A stretch of 5,179 nucleotides of DNA. It comes from Acidobacteriota bacterium (GTDB taxonomy: Bacteria > Acidobacteriota > Terriglobia > Terriglobales > Acidobacteriaceae). Position numbers and translations under genes: made by a program. Shown piece after piece: positions 1 through 5,179 of this stretch; position 1 is the first letter of the stretch, and the number at the start of each line of letters is the position of its first letter. The notes under the pieces are model-generated. The model was given only the letters and a program-made list of their open reading frames with translations, searched no databases and was not told the origin of the DNA. The stretch lies in assembly GCA_021780095.1 (NCBI GenBank), contig JAJXZK010000159.1, forward strand, positions 1-5,179, in the 5' to 3' direction.

Positions 1-1
1 G

Positions 2-442
2 GTGCAGGAAATAGCATCCGCGGTTGAGTTGAGGCTTCCTTCCAAATTAGGATTTGAGAAGGTTGCGATGCAAACTGCTTCAGGTGTTGCCCGGTTGATG
101 GGGTTTCCCGACGACCGGATTGAAGACCTGAAGACGGCGGTGGCCGAGGCTTGCATCAACGCCATTGAACACGGCAACCGCTTTGACGAACGGCTAAGCA
201 TCGGAATCGTTCTATCCATGGAAGATGGCAAACTGGAAGTGAAAATCCTGGATTCAGGATCGGGCCTCCACAAGAAAATTAACGCCCCGGATATCGATCG
301 GAAAATGCATGGTGAGGAACAGGCGCGCGGTATGGGCATGTTTTTGATGCAGGCGCTGGTGGATGAAGCCGAATGGACACAGACACCGCACGGTGGAAAT
401 TGCGTACGATTGATGATTCGCCTAGACAAGGAAGAGGAGTGA
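2..442 (+). CDS. RsbW/SpoIIAB-like ATP-binding anti-sigma regulatory protein (HATPase_c_2)
   Basis: Predicted cytoplasmic serine kinase/anti-sigma factor of the GHKL ATPase fold, whose family members bind a sigma factor and phosphorylate a STAS-domain antagonist. The Bergerat ATP site is visible: the N-box has E49 and N53 (EACINAIEH, 49-57), the G1 box is DSGSG at 84-88, and the G2 box is GMGMFL at 110-115. The length of 146 residues is typical of stand-alone RsbW/SpoIIAB proteins. The GTG at the window edge is used as start because the first strand of the fold (VELRLPS) begins by residue 8. The ribosome site lies outside the window, so the true start could be a few codons upstream. An ATG at codon 23 would remove part of the fold. 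The next gene, a STAS protein, starts nine bases after the stop and is the natural phosphorylation partner. No sigma factor or PP2C phosphatase is in view, so the target is unknown. Confidence 0.87.
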   Translation: MQEIASAVELRLPSKLGFEKVAMQTASGVARLMGFPDDRIEDLKTAVAEACINAIEHGNRFDERLSIGIVLSMEDGKLEVKILDSGSGLHKKINAPDIDRKMHGEEQARGMGMFLMQALVDEAEWTQTPHGGNCVRLMIRLDKEEE

Positions 443-451
443 GATAGCGAT

Positions 452-826
452 ATGGCCATGCAACCGCAACTCAACACCCGCGCCCATGTGGATGAGGTGA
501 AAGCATCCGACGGAAGCCCCGTCTCCGTGCTTCGTTTTGCTGGCGACATCACCAGCACTTCCCGTGATGTTGTTTTCGGCGCTTACCAGGAAGTGCCCGC
601 GGCTGCTCGCAAGATTGTTTTCGACTTTTCAAAAATGGAATACATGAACTCCAGCGGCATTGCGCTGATTATTGAACTGCTGATGGCTGCCAATAAAGCC
701 GATCGAGCGGTACAGAGCTATGGCTTGTCGCCGCATTTTCAAAAGGTTTTTACCATGGTCGGCCTGAACAAGTACACCCGCCTGCATCCGGATGAGGCTA
801 CGGCCTGTGCAGCATTTACGGACTAG
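452..826 (+). CDS. STAS-domain anti-sigma factor antagonist (RsbV/SpoIIAA-like)
   Basis: A 124-residue single STAS domain, the usual length of RsbV/SpoIIAA. In that family the unphosphorylated form binds the anti-sigma kinase and releases the sigma factor, and phosphorylation of a conserved Ser switches it off. The phosphorylation loop is MNSSGIALI (65-73). By comparison with SpoIIAA Ser58 (in DSSG), the target here would be S67. The preceding Asp of Bacillus proteins is Asn66. Other STAS features are the FAGDI strand/turn near 29-33, the hydrophobic strand KIVFDFS (54-60), and the late helix FQKVFTMVGL (96-105). The ATG at 452 is chosen because it lies nearest to AGGAG (435-439), which sits inside the end of the upstream gene with a rather long 12-base spacer; an ATG at 458 is even further away. 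The tight spacing suggests co-transcription and coupled translation with the kinase gene. Order is kinase then antagonist, opposite to Bacillus rsbV-rsbW. Confidence 0.87.
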   Translation: MAMQPQLNTRAHVDEVKASDGSPVSVLRFAGDITSTSRDVVFGAYQEVPAAARKIVFDFSKMEYMNSSGIALIIELLMAANKADRAVQSYGLSPHFQKVFTMVGLNKYTRLHPDEATACAAFTD

Positions 827-1007
827 GTTCATCCGCACTCTAGCAATATAGTTTGCGTTGAGTATCGCGGTACGTCCGCCCGCCGCGAACGCGCGCGCGG
901 ATCGACTTTGCGAAGGAAAGCGTCCCCACGCGCCACTCGCGCATCTAAATCCTGAGAAGCGGATAATAGGCTCCTGGCACCTCAAACCCGTTCCGGGATC
1001 ATCCAAG
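827..1007. other. Intergenic region between the STAS gene and forC
   Basis: This 181-base stretch is very GC-rich in its middle, including an alternating CG run near 889-899. It must hold the forC leader and probably its promoter. I found no convincing -35/-10 pair: TATAGT at 847-852 and GATAAT at 962-967 resemble -10 boxes but have no TTGACA-like partner at 16-18 bases. The reading frame of forC stays open back to a TTG at 858, but the resulting 50 residues (Arg-, Pro- and Ala-rich) resemble no known N terminus. No tRNA, riboswitch or small gene is recognisable. Confidence 0.6.
855..892. repeat. Imperfect GC-rich inverted repeat in the forC leader
   Basis: GCGTT (855-859) can pair with AACGC (888-892), and CGCGG (866-870) with CCGCG (883-887). 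This leaves a six-base bulge on the left arm (860-865) and a 12-base loop (871-882). It could form a leader hairpin upstream of forC. No T-tract follows, so it is not an intrinsic terminator for the STAS gene. In such GC-rich sequence a match like this may arise by chance. Confidence 0.25.
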
Positions 1008-4000
1008 ATGAACAATTATTCCCTGGATCACAAGATCGGCGCTCATTCCTCTGGCGCCTCCGGCACTCTTGAAATTGACGGTGTCACGCGTACCGCTACC
1101 GTGGGCGAGCCCTTGGTCGATGTTCTCAACCGAATTGAAAGAATCATTCCTCAGGTCTGTTATCACCCGCAGCTCGGACCCATCCAAACTTGCGATACCT
1201 GCATGGTGCAAGTCAACGGAGAGTTGGCCCGTGCCTGCGGAACCCCCGTCGCCGCCGGAATGATTGTGGTCACGAAATCCGAGTTGGTGGACGTGGCCCA
1301 GCGCGAGGCTTTTGATCGCATCCTGGGCAATCACATGCTCTATTGCACGGTCTGCGACAACAACAACGAAAACTGTACCGTGCACAACACCACCGCGCTG
1401 CTCGACGTAAAGCATCAGAAGCGCCCGTACACTCCCAAACCGTATCCAATTGACAATAGCAATCCGTTTTATCGTTACGATCCGGACCAGTGCATTTTGT
1501 GCGGACGATGCGTCGAAGCCTGCCAGAATTTTCAGGTGAATGAGACCCTGTCGATCGATTGGGAATCGCAGCATCCCCGCGTCCTGTGGGACGGAGGGGA
1601 AACCATTGCCGGTTCCAGTTGCGTCTCCTGCGGCCACTGCATCAGCGTTTGTCCGTGCAATGCGCTCATGGAAAAATCGATGATCGGACACGCTGGGTAC
1701 TTTACCGGCCTGCCCACCAAGGCGCTCGACAACATGATCGATGTTGTCAAGGGAGTCGAGCCGGAAACCGGGTACGGCCCGATTCTTGCCGTGTCTCAGG
1801 TGGAAGCGAGAATGCGTGACCAGCGCGTCAAACGGACCAAGACCGTCTGCACCTATTGCGGCGTCGGATGTTCCTTCGACATTTGGACCAAGGATCGCCA
1901 CATCCTGAAAGTTGAACCGGCCGAGGGACCTGCCAATGGCATTTCCACCTGTGTCAAAGGAAAGTTTGGCTGGGATTATGTGAATGCGGACGATCGTCTG
2001 ACGAAGCCGCTGATCCGCACTGGGGAAACTTTTCGCGAAGCCACCTGGCAGGAAGCGCTTGATCTGATCGCGAACAAACTGTCTGCGATCAAGAGCGAGC
2101 ATGGTCCTGACGCCATTGGGCTGATCGCCTCCTCAAAATGTACGAATGAGGAAAGCTACCTGATGCAGAAGCTGGCTCGCGCCGTCATCGGCACCAACAA
2201 TATTGATAATTGCTCCCGCTATTGCCAGACGCCCGCCACGATGGGACTTTCTCGCACCGTCGGCTACGGTGGCGATAGCGGTTCCATTCGCGACATTGAG
2301 GCCGCGGGCCTGGTGGTGATCGTCGGCAGCAACACTGCGGAGAGTCACCCGGTGTTGGCGACGCGAATCAAACAATCGCACAAACTGCGCGGCCAGCGCC
2401 TCATCGTTTCCGATCTGCGAGAGCATGAAATGGCGCGCCGCGCAGATGTTCTCCTTCGTCCGCGACCCGGCACGGATCTCGTCTGGCTCTCTGCGGTTGC
2501 AAAATACATCGTCGACAATGGTCTGGCGAAGATGGAATTCATCGATCGCTGGGTCAACGGATTCGCAGAGTACCGCGACAGCCTGGCTCCGTTCACGTTG
2601 GAATATGCGGAGCGAGTGACCGAAATTCCCGCCGCTATGTTGCAGCAGGTCGCCCAGGAGATTGCGCAGGCCAGCAGCGTTTGCATCCTGTGGGCCATGG
2701 GCGTCACGCAACACTGCGGCGGCTCGGACACGTCTACGTCCATTTCGAATTTGCTGCTGCTCACACGCAACTACATGCGCCCCGGTACCGGCGCCTACCC
2801 ACTGCGTGGCCACAATAATGTGCAGGGGGCCAGCGACTTCGGTTCGATGCCGAATATCGTGTCCGGTTATCAGAAGGTGGAAGACCCGGAGGTCATCGCC
2901 CGCTTTGAGCAGGGATGGAATGTAAAGATGCCGACGACCAAGGGTCTCGACAATCACGAAATGATCGATGCCATCCGTCAGGGAAAACTGAAAGCGATGT
3001 ATCTGAAGGGTGAAGACACCATCACCTCCGATGCCAACGAGAATGATGTCCGGGAAGCTTTAGAAAAGCTCGAATTCCTGGTTGTGCAAGAGGTCATCCT
3101 CAGCGAGACAGCTCGTTATGCCGATGTCGTGCTACCGGCCAGTCCGAGCCTGGAAAAAGATGGCACCTTCACCAGCACCGAGCGTCGCATTCAACGGCTT
3201 TACCAAGTCTTCGAGCCGTTAGGAGAAAGCAGACCCGACTGGCGCATCATTCAGGACATTGCCAACGCTCTGGGCGCGAACTGGAACTACAGCCACCCGT
3301 CGGAAGTGATGGACGAAGTCGCCTCGCTGACGCCCCTCTTTGCCGGCGTCAATTATCAGCGTCTTGAAGGCTACAAATCGCTGCAGTGGCCGGTAGCTGC
3401 GGATGGTTCGGATCAGCCCCTGCTCTTTACTGAGAAATTTCCGTTCCCCGACGGCAAGGCAAAATTCTATCCCTTGGAATGGATTGAGCCGTGCGAGCAA
3501 GCCAGTGATGAATTCGATCTGCACCTGAATAACGGACGCCTGCTGGAGCATTTTGAAGCCGGCAACATGACCTTCCGCTCCAAAGGAATCATGGAAGAAA
3601 CTCCGAATACGTGGGTGGAGATTTCTCCTGAGTTGGCTGCGGATCGAGGTGTCGAAACAGGCCGATGGGTCCGACTGCGATCGAAATACGGTCAGGTGAA
3701 GGTGCGGGTTCTGGTCACCGACCGCGTTCAAGGTAAACAAATCTACCTGCCGCTGAATTCAACTGAGCAACCTGTGAATCGACTCACGGGCGCGGGCGTC
3801 GACCGCGCTACCCACACTCCTGCATACAAAGAGACCACGGTGCAAATGATTCCGCTGGTGGAGCAAGGGACCAATCCACTCCCGAGGATCAATTTCCGCT
3901 TTGGCCATCCCACTCCGCAAAACGGAGTTGAGGTCGAACGCAAATGGCAGCGCGCGGACTATCGGTTGCCCGGAACCGCACCGGACGACAAGCTTGTACA

Positions 4001-4022
4001 GATTGCGAACACGCAGGTGTAA
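1008..4022 (+). CDS. forC: Molybdopterin formate dehydrogenase catalytic (alpha) subunit, ForC type
   Basis: Predicted to oxidise formate to CO2 at a Mo/W-bis-MGD site and pass electrons along Fe-S clusters; often labelled fdhA or fdhF. Of 1004 residues, the order is: a [2Fe-2S] domain with C51, C62, C65, C77; a His-Cys cluster H109, C113, C116, C123; two [4Fe-4S] sets C162/165/168/172 and C205/208/211/215; the molybdopterin-domain [4Fe-4S] set C281/284/288/315 followed by K317; the catalytic domain; and a dinucleotide-binding domain at about 836-946. The catalytic residue is C406, encoded by TGC, not selenocysteine. The next residue is Q407 where canonical enzymes have His. R600 in LRGHNNVQG appears to match the catalytic Arg of E. 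coli FdhH. This Cys-Gln signature, the length (B. subtilis relatives are about 980-985 residues) and the DUF1641 neighbour identify the ForC class. There is no twin-arginine signal, so it is cytoplasmic. Start: ATG 1008 is the only ATG ahead of the [2Fe-2S] domain; its Shine-Dalgarno is poor, and an in-frame TTG at 858 would add 50 unlikely residues. Confidence 0.93.
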   Translation: MNNYSLDHKIGAHSSGASGTLEIDGVTRTATVGEPLVDVLNRIERIIPQVCYHPQLGPIQTCDTCMVQVNGELARACGTPVAAGMIVVTKSELVDVAQREAFDRILGNHMLYCTVCDNNNENCTVHNTTALLDVKHQKRPYTPKPYPIDNSNPFYRYDPDQCILCGRCVEACQNFQVNETLSIDWESQHPRVLWDGGETIAGSSCVSCGHCISVCPCNALMEKSMIGHAGYFTGLPTKALDNMIDVVKGVEPETGYGPILAVSQVEARMRDQRVKRTKTVCTYCGVGCSFDIWTKDRHILKVEPAEGPANGISTCVKGKFGWDYVNADDRLTKPLIRTGETFREATWQEALDLIANKLSAIKSEHGPDAIGLIASSKCTNEESYLMQKLARAVIGTNNIDNCSRYCQTPATMGLSRTVGYGGDSGSIRDIEAAGLVVIVGSNTAESHPVLATRIKQSHKLRGQRLIVSDLREHEMARRADVLLRPRPGTDLVWLSAVAKYIVDNGLAKMEFIDRWVNGFAEYRDSLAPFTLEYAERVTEIPAAMLQQVAQEIAQASSVCILWAMGVTQHCGGSDTSTSISNLLLLTRNYMRPGTGAYPLRGHNNVQGASDFGSMPNIVSGYQKVEDPEVIARFEQGWNVKMPTTKGLDNHEMIDAIRQGKLKAMYLKGEDTITSDANENDVREALEKLEFLVVQEVILSETARYADVVLPASPSLEKDGTFTSTERRIQRLYQVFEPLGESRPDWRIIQDIANALGANWNYSHPSEVMDEVASLTPLFAGVNYQRLEGYKSLQWPVAADGSDQPLLFTEKFPFPDGKAKFYPLEWIEPCEQASDEFDLHLNNGRLLEHFEAGNMTFRSKGIMEETPNTWVEISPELAADRGVETGRWVRLRSKYGQVKVRVLVTDRVQGKQIYLPLNSTEQPVNRLTGAGVDRATHTPAYKETTVQMIPLVEQGTNPLPRINFRFGHPTPQNGVEVERKWQRADYRLPGTAPDDKLVQIANTQV

Positions 4023-4024
4023 AT

Positions 4025-4030
4025 AGGAGG
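4025..4030 (+). promoter_or_regulatory. Strong Shine-Dalgarno sequence for forE
   Basis: A perfect AGGAGG lies seven bases before the GTG at 4038 and three bases after the forC stop. It fixes the non-ATG start of forE and supports expression of forE from the forC transcript. Confidence 0.85.
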
Positions 4031-4037
4031 GAACGCC

Positions 4038-4616
4038 GTGGCCCAGCCGATTCGTACCTACACTCCGCACCGCAATGAGCAGGAAGAACTGCGTACGAAG
4101 GTGGAGAATGCTCCAGTTCAGCATGCAAAGGCCCTGCTGGCCGCCTACCAGTTGCTGCAGGAGGCACAGGATCACGGCGTGCTCGACACGCTGCGTGGAG
4201 CCATTGGAGCGGGTGATGCCATCGTCGACAAAGCGTCGCATTTCGCCAACACGCCCGAGGGCGTTCGAGCCATGCGCAATTTTCTCGCTTTGTCGCGGGT
4301 CTTCGCGAACCTGAATCCGGAAAAGGTCGACGCCGTGGCCAACGCCATCACAGAGGATCAATGCCGCGGAAACGCACCAGGCTGCGAGCCGCCTTCACTG
4401 TTGAAATCGCTACAGCGCCTGAACAGTCGCAACAGCCGCCGAACGCTGGCAACCATCGCCGCCGCGACCGACGCATTCGGCAAGGAAGCCGATCTTCCTC
4501 AGGCAAACCCGCTCTTCGGCAGCGGTCCCGGCTGGCCGCCGCCAAGAATCGTGCTACCGCTCGTCGCGCTAACGCTGGCTGGCGTGGCGGGCTATTGGGT
4601 TGGCCGTCGTCGCTAG
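4038..4616 (+). CDS. forE: DUF1641 protein, ForE-like formate dehydrogenase partner with C-terminal membrane helix
   Basis: Predicted second subunit of the formate dehydrogenase. In B. subtilis the DUF1641 subunit ForE is needed for electron transfer from ForC to menaquinone. Of 192 residues, the DUF1641 region is about 28-100, all helical, and contains the family-like stretches VLDTLRGAIGAGDAIV (48-63) and TPEGVRAMRNFLALSR (72-87). A hydrophilic linker follows (about 105-168), with two cysteines, C109 and C116. The protein ends in a hydrophobic helix of about 19 residues (171-189), flanked by R170 and the terminal RRR (190-192). This looks like a tail anchor or a helix lying in the membrane surface. 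I infer that it ties the cytoplasmic complex to the membrane near the quinone. The GTG start is set by AGGAGG seven bases upstream. The 15-base gap after forC indicates one operon. The DUF1641 call is firm in context; the electron-transfer role is by analogy, and the anchor role is inference. Confidence 0.82.
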   Translation: MAQPIRTYTPHRNEQEELRTKVENAPVQHAKALLAAYQLLQEAQDHGVLDTLRGAIGAGDAIVDKASHFANTPEGVRAMRNFLALSRVFANLNPEKVDAVANAITEDQCRGNAPGCEPPSLLKSLQRLNSRNSRRTLATIAAATDAFGKEADLPQANPLFGSGPGWPPPRIVLPLVALTLAGVAGYWVGRRR

Positions 4617-4634
4617 CCCGCGCCCCCGTTCTCA

Positions 4635-4659
4635 GTGCCAATTTCGCCGCCCTTGGCAC
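4635..4659. repeat. Inverted repeat downstream of forE
   Basis: GTGCCAA (4635-4641) and TTGGCAC (4653-4659) form a perfect seven-base-pair stem with an 11-base loop. It lies 18 bases after the forE stop, where a transcription end would be expected. No T-tract follows on either strand, so it does not qualify as a standard intrinsic terminator. It could stabilise the 3' end of the forCE mRNA or act as a weak pause site. Confidence 0.4.
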
Positions 4660-4685
4660 CCTCAGCGCACGCGCATGAATCCTAG

Positions 4686-4698
4686 TGTCTGGTAGACA
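4686..4698. promoter_or_regulatory. Short palindrome just upstream of ku, possible operator
   Basis: TGTCT (4686-4690) and AGACA (4694-4698) are exact inverted arms around GGT, centred about 29 bases before the ku start codon. The pairing extends outward by one G-T and one A-T pair (4684-4700). The position suits an operator or a 5' mRNA hairpin just ahead of the ribosome site. I do not recognise it as the site of any known regulator, and no clear -10/-35 pair is visible next to it. Confidence 0.25.
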
Positions 4699-4707
4699 TT
4701 TCAAAAA

Positions 4708-4712
4708 AGAGG
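4708..4712 (+). promoter_or_regulatory. Shine-Dalgarno sequence for ku
   Basis: AGAGG, preceded by a run of A residues, lies eight bases before the ATG at 4721 and supports that start. Confidence 0.65.
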
Positions 4713-4720
4713 CACCGTCC

Positions 4721-5179
4721 ATGGCACGCCCATATTGGTCTGGACAAATTCAGATTTCCCTGGTCTCCTTTGGCGTTTCTTTGTTCTCGGCGACAGAAGC
4801 CTCTAGCCAGATCGCATTCCATCAAATCGATCGAAAAACCGGCGAACGAATTCGCCACCAAAACGTCGCCCAGGATCAGGAAGCCGTCGGTCGCGCCGAT
4901 ATTGTAAAGGGCTACGAAGTTCGCAAAGGTGAATACGTCACCATTGAGCCAGAGGAGATTGCGCACCTCCGCATCCCCAGCAAGAAAACCCTGGAGATTG
5001 TGCAGTTCATCAGCATCGACGAAATCGATCCCGCATTTTTCGAGAAGCCATATTTTGTCGTCCCGCAGAACGATGCCCAGGCGCAGGCGTTCGCCGTCAT
5101 CCAAAAAGCGCTGCGGGAAACAGGCAAGGCAGGCCTGGGGGAGGCTGCCTTTTCCGGCCGGGAGCACCTGATCGCTCTT
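4721..5179 (+). CDS. ku: Prokaryotic Ku protein, N-terminal part (cut by window end)
   Basis: Bacterial Ku is a homodimeric ring that threads onto DNA double-strand breaks and recruits the ligase LigD for non-homologous end joining. The frame is open from the ATG to the last base of the window, giving 153 residues of a protein usually about 260-300 long. Family signatures are the N-terminal WSGQIQISLVSFGVSLFSATE-type opening (in 6-26), the IVKGYE turn with following KGEYV (61-73), EIDPAFFEKPY (101-111), and GREHLIAL (146-153), all in the Ku core beta-barrel region. The start is supported by AGAGG eight bases upstream and by alignment of the WSG opening near residue 6, as in other bacterial Ku proteins. 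The missing part would carry the rest of the ring and the C-terminal LigD-interacting tail. The 104-base gap after forE suggests a separate transcription unit, although it is on the same strand. The incompleteness comes from the window edge, not a mutation. Confidence 0.95.
   Translation, partial: MARPYWSGQIQISLVSFGVSLFSATEASSQIAFHQIDRKTGERIRHQNVAQDQEAVGRADIVKGYEVRKGEYVTIEPEEIAHLRIPSKKTLEIVQFISIDEIDPAFFEKPYFVVPQNDAQAQAFAVIQKALRETGKAGLGEAAFSGREHLIAL

Noticed and set aside
847..852. TATAGT as a possible -10 promoter box for forC
   Set aside because: No -35-like element lies 16-18 bases upstream (the sequence there is the end of the STAS gene), so the match alone is not enough. The same holds for GATAAT at 962-967.
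999..2102. Long open frame on the - strand (367 codons) inside forC
   Set aside because: It is antisense to the Fe-S domains of forC, where every cluster motif is intact in the + frame. The translated product is compositionally odd and shows no recognisable domain.
2223..2225. Possible selenocysteine codon at the formate dehydrogenase active site
   Set aside because: The codon is TGC (Cys), the reading frame has no internal TGA, and no selenocysteine insertion element is needed.
2133..2957. Long open frame on the - strand (274 codons) inside forC
   Set aside because: It overlaps the catalytic domain of forC, including C406 and R600. The long open length follows from GC-rich codon bias on the opposite strand.
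4635..4659. Intrinsic terminator after forE
   Set aside because: The stem is perfect but only seven base pairs, with a large loop and no T-tract on either strand, so it is listed only as an inverted repeat.
4361..4678. Arg/Ala-rich + strand frame overlapping the end of forE
   Set aside because: It is a shifted-frame shadow of forE. The forE frame carries the DUF1641 motif and a sensible C-terminal helix, and the shadow has no ribosome site or domain.
4682..5167. Open frame on the - strand opposite ku
   Set aside because: The + strand frame here is an unmistakable Ku protein with a good start and ribosome site, so the - strand frame is its shadow.

Overview
The window looks like chromosomal DNA of moderately high GC from a free-living bacterium. 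The combination of a small anti-sigma kinase/STAS pair, a multi-cluster molybdenum formate dehydrogenase with a DUF1641 partner, and a bacterial Ku protein fits Acidobacteriota (Terriglobia-like) best. That assignment is an inference from gene content and protein style, with no marker gene to anchor it. All genes lie on the + strand. I see no mobile element, tRNA, rRNA or CRISPR array.

Layout: (1) 2-442 encodes an RsbW/SpoIIAB-like ATP-binding protein. Nine bases later, 452-826 encodes a STAS-domain anti-sigma factor antagonist. Together they look like the core of a partner-switching module. (2) 827-1007 is a 181-base gap with no convincing gene, holding a GC-rich imperfect inverted repeat. 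(3) 1008-4022 encodes a 1004-residue molybdopterin-dependent formate dehydrogenase catalytic subunit with Cys ligand sets for one [2Fe-2S] and several [4Fe-4S] clusters. Its active-site pair is Cys-Gln rather than the usual Cys/Sec-His. (4) Fifteen bases downstream, behind a perfect AGGAGG, 4038-4616 encodes a DUF1641 protein with a C-terminal hydrophobic helix. (5) 4617-4720 is a short gap with two small inverted repeats. (6) 4721 to the window end is the first 153 codons of a prokaryotic Ku gene, cut by the window edge.

The central pair matches the two-subunit ForC-ForE arrangement known from Bacillus subtilis (YrhE-YrhD and YjgC-YjgD). That is a non-canonical formate dehydrogenase in which the DUF1641 subunit passes electrons to menaquinone and the active-site His is naturally Gln. 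Here it would oxidise formate in the cytoplasm and feed the quinone pool, with the small subunit probably holding the complex at the membrane through its C-terminal helix. The flanking genes (sigma-factor partner switching, Ku-dependent DNA end joining) are probably separate transcription units. A stress-related grouping is possible but unproven.
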